10,752 nt of DNA, from positions 1 to 10,752 of the forward strand of contig JABMQR010000093.1 of the NCBI GenBank assembly GCA_013202335.1. Reading direction: 5' to 3'. Below are positions 5,712-10,752 of this stretch, one piece after another. The translations under genes and the position numbers were made by a program. Source of the stretch: Bacteroidota bacterium (GTDB lineage: Bacteria > Spirochaetota > Spirochaetia > JABMQR01). Each line of letters opens with the position of its first letter. Position 1 is the first letter of the stretch. The notes beneath the pieces were generated by a model, which saw only the letters and a program-made list of their open reading frames with translations, was not told the DNA's origin and did not search any database.

Positions 5712-6107
5712 TTGGATTTAATACCTTATCAAATTATTATTTTCGGTAAAGCGGGCTGTGAGAAATGTAAAATGCTTAATAAACGTGTCGATAAATTACT
5801 TGAGAAACCGGAATGGCAGGATTTTGAAAAAGTGTATCTTGATATCATGACTGAGGATGGACTGATAGATTTCTGCAATGCTGAGTGTATCAACCCGCAG
5901 CGAATACCGGCTTTCACCATAAAGAAGTTTGATCCTGATCGTGACAGATATGAGTTTGTCATGAATAAAAACCCCGGTTCTTATGATGCTGTATGCGGGA
6001 GCACAAAATTGTACACCTATCTGGGTATTCAGACAGATTACAGTGCAACCGGAACCATTACTCCAAAAATGATTCAGCATATTCTGCTGGAGGCAAGGGA
6101 AGACTGA
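5712..6107 (+). CDS. Redoxin (glutaredoxin/thioredoxin-fold) of the anaerobic RNR operon
   Basis: A 131-residue thiol-disulfide protein by the start chosen here. It opens with a beta strand (YQIIIFGKAG) leading to the redox pair C16-E-K-C19 at the head of a helix, followed later by the RIPAF segment whose proline occupies the cis-Pro position of the thioredoxin fold. A C-terminal extension (about 85-131) is longer than in NrdH or classic glutaredoxins. Lying between nrdD and nrdG, it is the likely electron donor for the reductase; some class III enzymes use a redoxin instead of formate. I choose TTG 5712 because GGAGGAG lies 8 nt upstream and the fold begins right after it. The alternative, GTG 5628, overlaps nrdD by 26 bp, lacks a good binding site and would add 28 residues, mostly low-complexity repeat. 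The stop is 8 bp before nrdG. Confidence 0.82.
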   Translation: MDLIPYQIIIFGKAGCEKCKMLNKRVDKLLEKPEWQDFEKVYLDIMTEDGLIDFCNAECINPQRIPAFTIKKFDPDRDRYEFVMNKNPGSYDAVCGSTKLYTYLGIQTDYSATGTITPKMIQHILLEARED

Positions 6108-6115
6108 CTGTTAAC

Positions 6116-6847
6116 ATGATTCAATCAATTTTTCAGCAAATCCCAGAGCAGACACCACTATTCGGTTTTCTGCAGCGACCCTCTTTGGTTGATTTTCCAG
6201 GAAAAATTTCAGCTGTATTTTTTACCTCCGGCTGTAATTTTACCTGTGGGTACTGCCACAATGCGCCGCTGCTCGGTGTAAAAAAACAGGGGCTTCAACG
6301 AGATGTCTTTGCAAAAGCCATACGAAAATTCAGGGAAACCGATTGGGTTACCGGCGTCACTCTAACTGGTGGAGAACCAACTCTCTGCCCTGATATTCCC
6401 ATTATTATTTCCTGGCTGAAATCCCAGGGTCTTGCCGTTAAACTCGATACAAACGGATCCAACCCCACTATGCTTAAGGAATTACTTCCTTTTGTGGACT
6501 ATATTGCCATGGATATCAAGTGTACCATACCTGCCTACCCGGAGTTTGTCGGCTTTAACAATACTGATTATATAGCAACCTCAGTTGAACTTATAAAAAC
6601 GCATGCAGCAAATTATGAATTCCGTACTACTATCATTGAAAACTTTCATTCTGACGAAGAGATGCACAAAATTGGATCTCTGATCGATGGCGCAAAACGC
6701 TATACTCTTCAACCATTTCTTCCCCGGGAAGGTTTGCCGGGCAAAGAATATCGAACAATGAAACGCACTTCCCCAGACCTTTTGTCCCGATATCGGGATT
6801 TGATGGCTCCATATGCTGAAAATGTTGTCTGGAAGGGAAAGCTGTAA
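6116..6847 (+). CDS. nrdG: Anaerobic ribonucleotide reductase-activating protein (radical SAM activase)
   Basis: This 243-residue radical-SAM enzyme uses a [4Fe-4S] cluster and S-adenosylmethionine to generate the glycyl radical on NrdD (G860). The cluster motif C40-x3-C44-x2-C47 lies in SGCNFTCGYCHN, preceded by the subfamily signature PSLVDFPGKISAVFFTSGC. The SAM-binding TGGEPTL and a later KLDTNGSN strand are also in place. The sequence resembles the longer NrdG type (TIGR02495-like) rather than the roughly 154-residue E. coli protein. I start it at ATG 6116, 8 bp after the redoxin stop. The frame is open upstream to 5993, but that part overlaps the redoxin in another frame and looks non-coding. 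AGGGA near 6096-6100 is about 15 nt away, so the ribosome binding site is poor and translation may be coupled to the redoxin gene. Confidence 0.94.
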   Translation: MIQSIFQQIPEQTPLFGFLQRPSLVDFPGKISAVFFTSGCNFTCGYCHNAPLLGVKKQGLQRDVFAKAIRKFRETDWVTGVTLTGGEPTLCPDIPIIISWLKSQGLAVKLDTNGSNPTMLKELLPFVDYIAMDIKCTIPAYPEFVGFNNTDYIATSVELIKTHAANYEFRTTIIENFHSDEEMHKIGSLIDGAKRYTLQPFLPREGLPGKEYRTMKRTSPDLLSRYRDLMAPYAENVVWKGKL

Positions 6848-6880
6848 TCATTTTTTGTACACAACACACCCTATTCCCTG

Positions 6881-6886
6881 TATACT
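6881..6886 (+). promoter_or_regulatory. -10 element of a possible leaderless promoter
   Basis: TATACT lies 6 nt before the ATG of the next gene, so transcription would begin at or next to the start codon. No Shine-Dalgarno is present in the preceding 30 nt. No good -35 stands 16-18 bp upstream; TTGTAC (6855-6860) is 20 bp away. The gene may also be read through from nrdG, 45 bp upstream. Confidence 0.4.
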
Positions 6887-6892
6887 TGTTCT

Positions 6893-7855
6893 ATGTTTAT
6901 ACGTCACGCAGAATTACACGACCTGGATAAAATAATCGAAGTTATCTCACTATGTTCAAAGCAACTGCATGAACTCGGTATTGAGCAATGGGGTAGTAAA
7001 TTCCCCACAAGAGAGATGATTGCTGAGGATATAAAAAAAGGATATGTCTACGCCGGGATAGATGAGGAGTCTGAGGTTCTGATCGGCACCTTGACCATTG
7101 GCTCTGAAAAGAATGAGGATCATCATTCGCATATCTGTTGGGAACAGCAAACAGAGAGATATATCTTTTTCAACAGACTCGCAGTACTTCCCCAATTTCA
7201 GAAGAGAGGATATGCATCCCAATTTATGGACTTTGCTGAGACCTACGCAGAAAAAGAGGGTGCAGAATCACTTCGCCTTGATGCAAGAACCGAGTCTTCA
7301 CGGGTTTTGAATATGTACATAAAAAGGGGTTACCACTCAAAGGGGTCTGTGGCCTACCGTAACGGAACAAGAAAGTACACAGTAATGGAAAAATTACTGC
7401 CGAAAACTGAGATGGTTCACATAAAACCACCCTATCACATCTCTTCAAAGGTGTTCACACTATTTCAACAAGCGCTTACCATCAGGAAGGAAGTGTTCGT
7501 TATCGGTCAGCACGTAGACCCGGCTATAGATCAGGATGGAAAAGATAGTAACCTGGAACACTTTATTGTCATGCGTGGAAATGAACCTGCAGGATGTCTC
7601 AGATTTCGTCCTTTAGACAATGCTGTGGTTAAGCTTGAACGAATCGCAATACTATCACAGTTCAGGAGTTTGGGTCTGGGAAAAAAGCTGGTTCAGGCTG
7701 CAGTTGAGGAAGCGATACAATGTAACTTCAAAAAGCTAACTATGAACGCCCAGTACTACCTCCTTGATTACTACGGGAATCTGGGATTCAGCGCTGTTGG
7801 AGAACCGTTCTTAGAGGCTGAAATTAAGCATATTACTATGGAGTATATTTTCTAA
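6893..7855 (+). CDS. Tandem GNAT N-acetyltransferase (two fused GNAT domains)
   Basis: A 320-residue protein made of two complete acetyl-CoA-dependent GNAT domains. The first (about 1-170) has its acetyl-CoA loop in NRLAVLPQFQKRGYASQF (94-111) and ends with a typical GY...VMEKLL strand. The second (about 174-320) has the IRKEVFVIGQHV stretch (198-208), the loop ERIAILSQFRSLGLGKKL (249-266) and a YYGNLGF...F.E.x.x.I.H.x.M ending. It resembles the ElaA/YjcF group; the first domain is a generic GNAT. Both keep the Q/R-x-x-G-x-G/A phosphate-binding pattern (QKRGYA, RSLGLG), so both could bind acetyl-CoA. Substrates are unknown. No ribosome binding site precedes the ATG, and a TATACT box 6 nt upstream suggests leaderless expression. 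It is 45 bp from nrdG but probably unrelated to it in function. Confidence 0.88.
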   Translation: MFIRHAELHDLDKIIEVISLCSKQLHELGIEQWGSKFPTREMIAEDIKKGYVYAGIDEESEVLIGTLTIGSEKNEDHHSHICWEQQTERYIFFNRLAVLPQFQKRGYASQFMDFAETYAEKEGAESLRLDARTESSRVLNMYIKRGYHSKGSVAYRNGTRKYTVMEKLLPKTEMVHIKPPYHISSKVFTLFQQALTIRKEVFVIGQHVDPAIDQDGKDSNLEHFIVMRGNEPAGCLRFRPLDNAVVKLERIAILSQFRSLGLGKKLVQAAVEEAIQCNFKKLTMNAQYYLLDYYGNLGFSAVGEPFLEAEIKHITMEYIF

Positions 7856-7890
7856 ATTTTTCGATTGATAATAATGGAGTGCGGGATACA

Positions 7891-8691
7891 ATGAAAACTA
7901 TCGTTATTACCGGTGGAACCAGAGGAATTGGCAGAGAGCTCGCTTTGGAGTTTCTCAAAAAAGAGTATAAAGTCGTTGTAAGCGGAACTCGTGAATCAAC
8001 TATAAATGCTGCTAAAAGCTATTTCAGCAGCGCCGGTTTCAGTGATCAGATTTCAGCATTTCAGTGCAATGTTTCAAATCCTGAAGAAATTATCGGGCTG
8101 TGGGAGAGTGCTGAGGCCTTTTTGGGGCGTGTTGATATTTGGATTAATAATGCCGGTATCAACCAGCCTGACAAACCTGTTGCAAAACTGGAAGCCGGGG
8201 ATATTGATACTGTCCTGTCCGTTGATCTTAACGGCACTATTCAGGCAACCCGAATTGTATTTAACAATATGAGCAAACAGGGGGGCGGTTATATTTACAA
8301 TATGGAGGGTTTTGGAAGCGACGACAGAACCAGAACCGGATTATCTATATATGGTACTGCAAAACGTGCTGTCACCTATTTTACGAAAGCTTTTATCCAT
8401 GAAACAACCGGCTCTCCGGTAAAAACGTGTTTCCTCAGCCCGGGCATGGTGCTTACGGATTTCCTGTTGAAACCTTTACGTGATAATCCTGAGCAGGCTG
8501 AGAAACTGGAACATATCTACACTATTCTGGCAGATTTACCAGAGGTAGTTACGCCGTATCTTGCTGAAAAAATTGACAAAAACACGAAGCATGGTGCAAA
8601 GATAGCCTGGCTTACATCAGGAAAAGTTATGCTGCGTTTTCTCACCGGTGGACGCCGGAAAAATAAACCTGATATAGGAAAGCTTATCTAG
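7891..8691 (+). CDS. Short-chain dehydrogenase/reductase (SDR), NOL/NYC1-like active-site segment
   Basis: A 266-residue classical-size NAD(P)-dependent oxidoreductase. It has the cofactor loop TGGTRGIG (7-14), NNAG (86-89), catalytic Y154-x3-K158 in SIYGTAK, and SPGMVLTD (183-190) after the active site. The region that usually holds the catalytic serine 13 residues before the tyrosine reads NMEGFGSDDR, so the serine candidate is S143, 11 residues before Y154. The same NM(D/E)GxGS pattern occurs in plant chlorophyll b reductases (NOL/NYC1), to which this protein may be related by fold and motif; nothing here suggests chlorophyll as substrate. I choose ATG 7891, with GGAG at 7876-7879 about 11 nt upstream; a GTG at 7879 overlaps that site. 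It lies 35 bp after the GNAT gene, and its stop overlaps the Nudix stop. Confidence 0.87.
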   Translation: MKTIVITGGTRGIGRELALEFLKKEYKVVVSGTRESTINAAKSYFSSAGFSDQISAFQCNVSNPEEIIGLWESAEAFLGRVDIWINNAGINQPDKPVAKLEAGDIDTVLSVDLNGTIQATRIVFNNMSKQGGGYIYNMEGFGSDDRTRTGLSIYGTAKRAVTYFTKAFIHETTGSPVKTCFLSPGMVLTDFLLKPLRDNPEQAEKLEHIYTILADLPEVVTPYLAEKIDKNTKHGAKIAWLTSGKVMLRFLTGGRRKNKPDIGKLI

Positions 8692-9272
8692 TAAACACTG
8701 GTCTTAATGAGGTTCATCCTGCGTAAATAAAATCCCAAAGATATCATCATTATCCCGTTATTATATTCCCCCTGCCCCATTGAAGCCAAAACTTCACTGA
8801 CTGGGACTGGGATAATATCTATCAATTCATGTTCATCAAGTTCCTGCTCCCGGGTCAATTCCAACCCATCAGCAAGAAATGTTGATACGGAATTATTCAT
8901 AAAAGCAGGATTCGGAGATACTTCCCCAATCAACTCAAGTAAACCTGCCTGGTAGCCAGTTTCCTCAAGGAGTTCCCGCCCGGCACAAAATTCAGCCGCC
9001 TCACCCTTCTCGACCATCCCCGCAGGAAACTCCAGCGTTATCTCATTGCTTCCATGCCGATACTGACGAACCATGAGAAAGCAGGAACCCAGTTTTTCAT
9101 CGGTAATATGCGGGATAATAGTAACCCAGTTAGGTGCATCAACCTCATAAAAGGTACCGGTCATTCCTCCGGCAGTTTCACGCTGAACCTGATAAATATT
9201 GAAAATCCGAAAATCATTCAACCATTTCCTGCTGATAGTTTTCCAGGCCAAATGATCACTGTTTTTTTTCAT
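8688..9272 (-). CDS. Nudix hydrolase, ADP-ribose pyrophosphatase-like
   Basis: A 194-residue hydrolase of nucleoside diphosphates linked to another group, using Mg2+ held by the Nudix box. The box is a perfect match to Gx5Ex7REUxEExGU at 85-107: G85, E91, R99, E100, E103, E104, G106. An EFPAG run just before it, a preceding VRQYRHG strand and an N-terminal extension of about 50 residues are typical of ADP-ribose/ADP-sugar pyrophosphatases (NudF-like), but substrate specificity is an inference. The ATG at 9272 has GGGAG 6 nt upstream. That site lies within sequence that also reads as the last conserved codons of the Mrp-like remnant, so the upstream gene appears to have been deleted right up to this start. 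Its stop shares CTAG (8688-8691) with the convergent dehydrogenase, leaving no room for a terminator. Confidence 0.92.
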   Translation of the reverse strand: MKKNSDHLAWKTISRKWLNDFRIFNIYQVQRETAGGMTGTFYEVDAPNWVTIIPHITDEKLGSCFLMVRQYRHGSNEITLEFPAGMVEKGEAAEFCAGRELLEETGYQAGLLELIGEVSPNPAFMNNSVSTFLADGLELTREQELDEHELIDIIPVPVSEVLASMGQGEYNNGIMMISLGFYLRRMNLIKTSVY

Positions 9273-9445
9273 TCAGTACTCCCATTACCTTATTTGCCAT
9301 AGCCAGAGCCAGGTTTATGGAAACAGTTGTTTTCCCCACTCCCCCACCTTCCGCTCATTACTAATATTTTATGAGTTATATCACTCATTCTTTCCTGTAA
9401 TCGTTTATTCTGGGCTTCCAGTGCCTTTCCCTGTGGTCCATGCAT
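9249..9445 (-). pseudogene. Remnant of an Mrp/NBP35-type P-loop ATPase gene (frameshifted, truncated)
   Basis: Reading leftward from an ATG at 9445, one frame gives MHGPQGKALEAQNKRL and continues to ...SDITHKILVMSG. It then breaks near 9341-9354, and a second frame continues GGGVGKTTVSINLALAMAN and KVMGVLN. Joined, this is the start of an Mrp/NBP35 (ApbC) ATPase: an E/K-rich helix, the strand KILVMSG, a Walker A loop close to SGKGGVGKTT, and the following helix. These proteins carry Fe-S clusters and are usually 250-370 residues. Here only about 60 codons remain, the Walker A is itself disturbed, and the sequence runs directly into the Nudix gene. The break could be a sequencing error, but the missing C-terminus could not. 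A short functional peptide is unlikely. Confidence 0.7.
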
Positions 9446-9480
9446 AGCTTCTGCTGCTCTTTATTGGGTTTAATTCACTT

Positions 9481-9496
9481 TATGTTTAATAACATA
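9481..9496. repeat. 6-bp-arm palindrome TATGTT-TAAT-AACATA
   Basis: Perfect inverted arms around TAAT, in the gap between the Mrp remnant and the split envelope gene. A second small palindrome, GGCAATTGCC, lies at 9520-9529. Neither is followed by a T-tract on the minus strand, so neither is a convincing terminator; the first could be an operator for the lost ATPase gene. Confidence 0.3.
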
Positions 9497-9540
9497 TTCA
9501 ATGGAATGATTCCCGGCAAGGCAATTGCCAAATTATCGGA

Positions 9541-10035
9541 TTATAATCGGATTCCAACTTGAAACCCAAGCTTTTCGGGCAGAATGATGGGACTTAGAGA
9601 AATTTGATAATCTTTTCCGGATAATTCAGGTTCCATATTTCTTGTTAACCAAACAGCCGCCGCCTGTCCAGCTGCAGCTGAGGCAATCATAATGCTTACC
9701 TGTACCCTGGAATCAGGGGATGCTATCTCTTCCAGAATCATAGTGGTAAAAAAACCGATCAAACCACCACCAAGTCCGCCTACTGTTACAAGTCCGGTAC
9801 GCAATGAGCTCCAATTGAGTGTTTCCCATAGCTTCAGGCTCCCATACACAGCCAAATCGGTAGTTATCAATCCACCTATACTGGTAGTTTTGGAATCATC
9901 AAATTCAAGGATCCCCTGTGAGAAAAGAAGATAATAAAAATTAGCCCAAAAATAACTGTGCAGCATAAAGCTTCCCTGTCCTTCCGGTGGTGCACCCTCT
10001 TTAAACATTGCATACGCGGCAGCACGGGAAGCCAA
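9541..10035 (-). CDS. C-terminal part of a frameshifted envelope protein
   Basis: A 164-codon frame opening TTG-GCT-TCC (ASRAAAYAMFKEG) with no ribosome binding site before it. It overlaps the end of the upstream frame by 35 bp. Dropping one base near 10034 joins them as ...LGGQLLTLL-ASRAAAYAMF..., giving one protein of about 349 residues. The segment SYFWANFYYLLFSQGILEF resembles ISLGNYLYLTGIIEP in the upstream frame, as if the two halves hold copies of a repeat unit. It continues with glycine-rich hydrophobic stretches (TGLVTVGGLGGGLIGFFTTMILEE, in part; and a second near VSIMIASAAAGQAAAVWLT), which look like membrane helices. It ends with KLGFQVGIRL, which could be a terminal beta strand. 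I do not recognise the family. It may be non-functional alone. Confidence 0.6.
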   Translation of the reverse strand: MASRAAAYAMFKEGAPPEGQGSFMLHSYFWANFYYLLFSQGILEFDDSKTTSIGGLITTDLAVYGSLKLWETLNWSSLRTGLVTVGGLGGGLIGFFTTMILEEIASPDSRVQVSIMIASAAAGQAAAVWLTRNMEPELSGKDYQISLSPIILPEKLGFQVGIRL

Positions 10036-10591
10036 GCAGCGTCAGCAGCTGTCCACCAAGTTCCAGCTTGTATGAGAGTGGATACTCCCAAATAGTATAG
10101 GGTTCTATAATTCCGGTAAGATAGAGATAATTTCCTAATGATATCAATTGAGTACTTTCAATCCACCAGTCCTGGGCACTGCTGATTGGGTAATCTTTAC
10201 TCATAAGCCAGGCGCTGCCCAATCCGGTGCCAACTCCGGCCAGTCCCGTTACCCCGGCCATTACTGCATCCAGATCATACCCAAAAAGTTGGGGCAGCAT
10301 CATGGCTGTATAGGTTGCTGTGGCCAGATTACCAAGATAGAATGTTACAATTCCCGAATTGTCCTGAACATCCCGCAGCTCCTGAAGATGACTCAGTGCA
10401 GATTCTGCGTATAGAGAATCAGGAAATTTATCAAGCAGAAGAGAGAAAGAGTCTTGTGCCTGGTTGGTATTTTCGTCCAGCAGAAGCTCAAGGCCGCTAA
10501 TATAGAGAGAGGTGTCGGTTGACTCCTGGGCTGATATAACCGGAAGGATTAGTATACCAATTGCTAAAACTAACACTACTGTTTTGTTCAT
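10001..10591 (-). CDS. Secreted/envelope protein with TPR-like segment, N-terminal part of a frameshifted gene
   Basis: A 196-codon frame with a clear Sec signal peptide: MNKT, a hydrophobic core VVLVLAIGILILP, and a likely cut after VISA (residue 21). Next comes one TPR-like helix pair (about 28-72, with AQDSFSLLLDKFPDSLYAESALSHL), resembling periplasmic proteins that bind partners through such repeats. A glycine-rich hydrophobic stretch (VTGLAGVGTGLGSAWLM) and the NYLYLTGIIEP unit follow. The last ten residues (GFPCCRVCNV) look foreign, and the natural continuation is the next frame. The ATG at 10591 has GGGG (10596-10599) 4 nt upstream, and a promoter stands at 10624-10652. The break could be a real mutation, recent decay or a sequencing error. 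Function unknown; probable location periplasm or outer membrane. Confidence 0.72.
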   Translation of the reverse strand: MNKTVVLVLAIGILILPVISAQESTDTSLYISGLELLLDENTNQAQDSFSLLLDKFPDSLYAESALSHLQELRDVQDNSGIVTFYLGNLATATYTAMMLPQLFGYDLDAVMAGVTGLAGVGTGLGSAWLMSKDYPISSAQDWWIESTQLISLGNYLYLTGIIEPYTIWEYPLSYKLELGGQLLTLLGFPCCRVCNV

Positions 10592-10623
10592 AATACCCCT
10601 TGAATTCCCAGATGATAATAAAA

Positions 10624-10652
10624 AGTATACAGTCTATGTACTTGGAACTCAA
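10624..10652 (-). promoter_or_regulatory. Sigma70-type promoter of the envelope-protein gene
   Basis: On the minus strand TTGAGT (10647-10652) and TATACT (10624-10629) are spaced by exactly 17 bp. The RNA would start near 10617 and have a leader of about 25 nt with the GGGG site in place. This is the best promoter match on the minus strand. Confidence 0.6.
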
Positions 10653-10710
10653 CCATGTGAAAAGTAACTAATAATATTTCAAATTAAAGGTTTAAATAGT
10701 GTAAAACATC

Positions 10711-10730
10711 TTCTATACTAGTTAATAGAA
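10711..10730. repeat. Imperfect palindrome upstream of the envelope-gene promoter
   Basis: TTCTAT (10711-10716) and ATAGAA (10725-10730) are perfect inverted arms around ACTAGTTA, which itself contains the palindrome ACTAGT. It lies about 60 bp upstream of the -35, where an activator could bind. No match to a known operator is claimed. Confidence 0.35.
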
Positions 10731-10752
10731 CCTTAAACTATAGTTACTACTA

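Noticed and set aside
5993..6115. 41-residue N-terminal extension of NrdG
   Set aside because: It lies entirely over the redoxin's coding end in another frame, and the radical-SAM protein's conserved start fits ATG 6116.
7879..7890. GTG start for the dehydrogenase four codons upstream
   Set aside because: It overlaps the GGAG ribosome binding site; ATG 7891 places the cofactor motif at the normal distance from the N-terminus.
10001..10040. Programmed ribosomal frameshift between the two envelope-protein frames
   Set aside because: No slippery heptamer or downstream pseudoknot is visible near 10034; an ordinary one-base indel or sequencing error is simpler.

Overview
The window looks like chromosome of an anaerobic bacterium with a Gram-negative-type envelope and moderately low GC. 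A class III (oxygen-sensitive) ribonucleotide reductase operon points to anaerobic growth, and the last gene has a Sec signal peptide. The mix of gene types and IS remnants would fit Spirochaetota, but that is an impression of style; no marker gene proves it.

Left edge (1-297): the 5' end of an IS200/IS605-type transposase (tnpA) runs leftward off the window, with an 18-bp perfect palindrome just upstream of it. A leader then carries a possible promoter and ribosome binding site for gpsA. Block 298-1901: gpsA (glycerol-3-phosphate dehydrogenase, +) converges on a fumarylacetoacetate-hydrolase-family gene (-). Block 2059-2407: a roughly 334-bp MITE-like element with 26-bp terminal inverted repeats, a 7-8 bp target duplication, and a 63-codon reading frame that keeps only the zinc-finger N-terminus of a transposase.

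Block 2413-6847: a regulatory region with two NrdR-type boxes over a sigma70-like promoter and a terminator-like hairpin, then nrdD, a small redoxin gene and nrdG on the + strand. The reductase makes deoxynucleotides, the redoxin probably supplies electrons, and the radical-SAM activase installs the glycyl radical. Block 6893-8691: a double-GNAT acetyltransferase, possibly expressed from a leaderless mRNA, and a short-chain dehydrogenase with a NOL/NYC1-like active-site segment.

Block 8688-9445 (-): a Nudix hydrolase whose stop codon overlaps the dehydrogenase stop, immediately followed on its 5' side by a frameshifted, truncated remnant of an Mrp/NBP35-type ATPase gene. Block 9541-10591 (-): a secreted or envelope protein gene split by an apparent one-base frameshift, with a good promoter upstream.

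The strongest regulatory story is NrdR control of the anaerobic reductase operon. The most unusual structures are the MITE-like element, the three tandem Shine-Dalgarno repeats before the redoxin, and the Mrp remnant fused against the Nudix gene. I found no tRNA, rRNA or CRISPR array, and no clear new defence or biosynthetic system.
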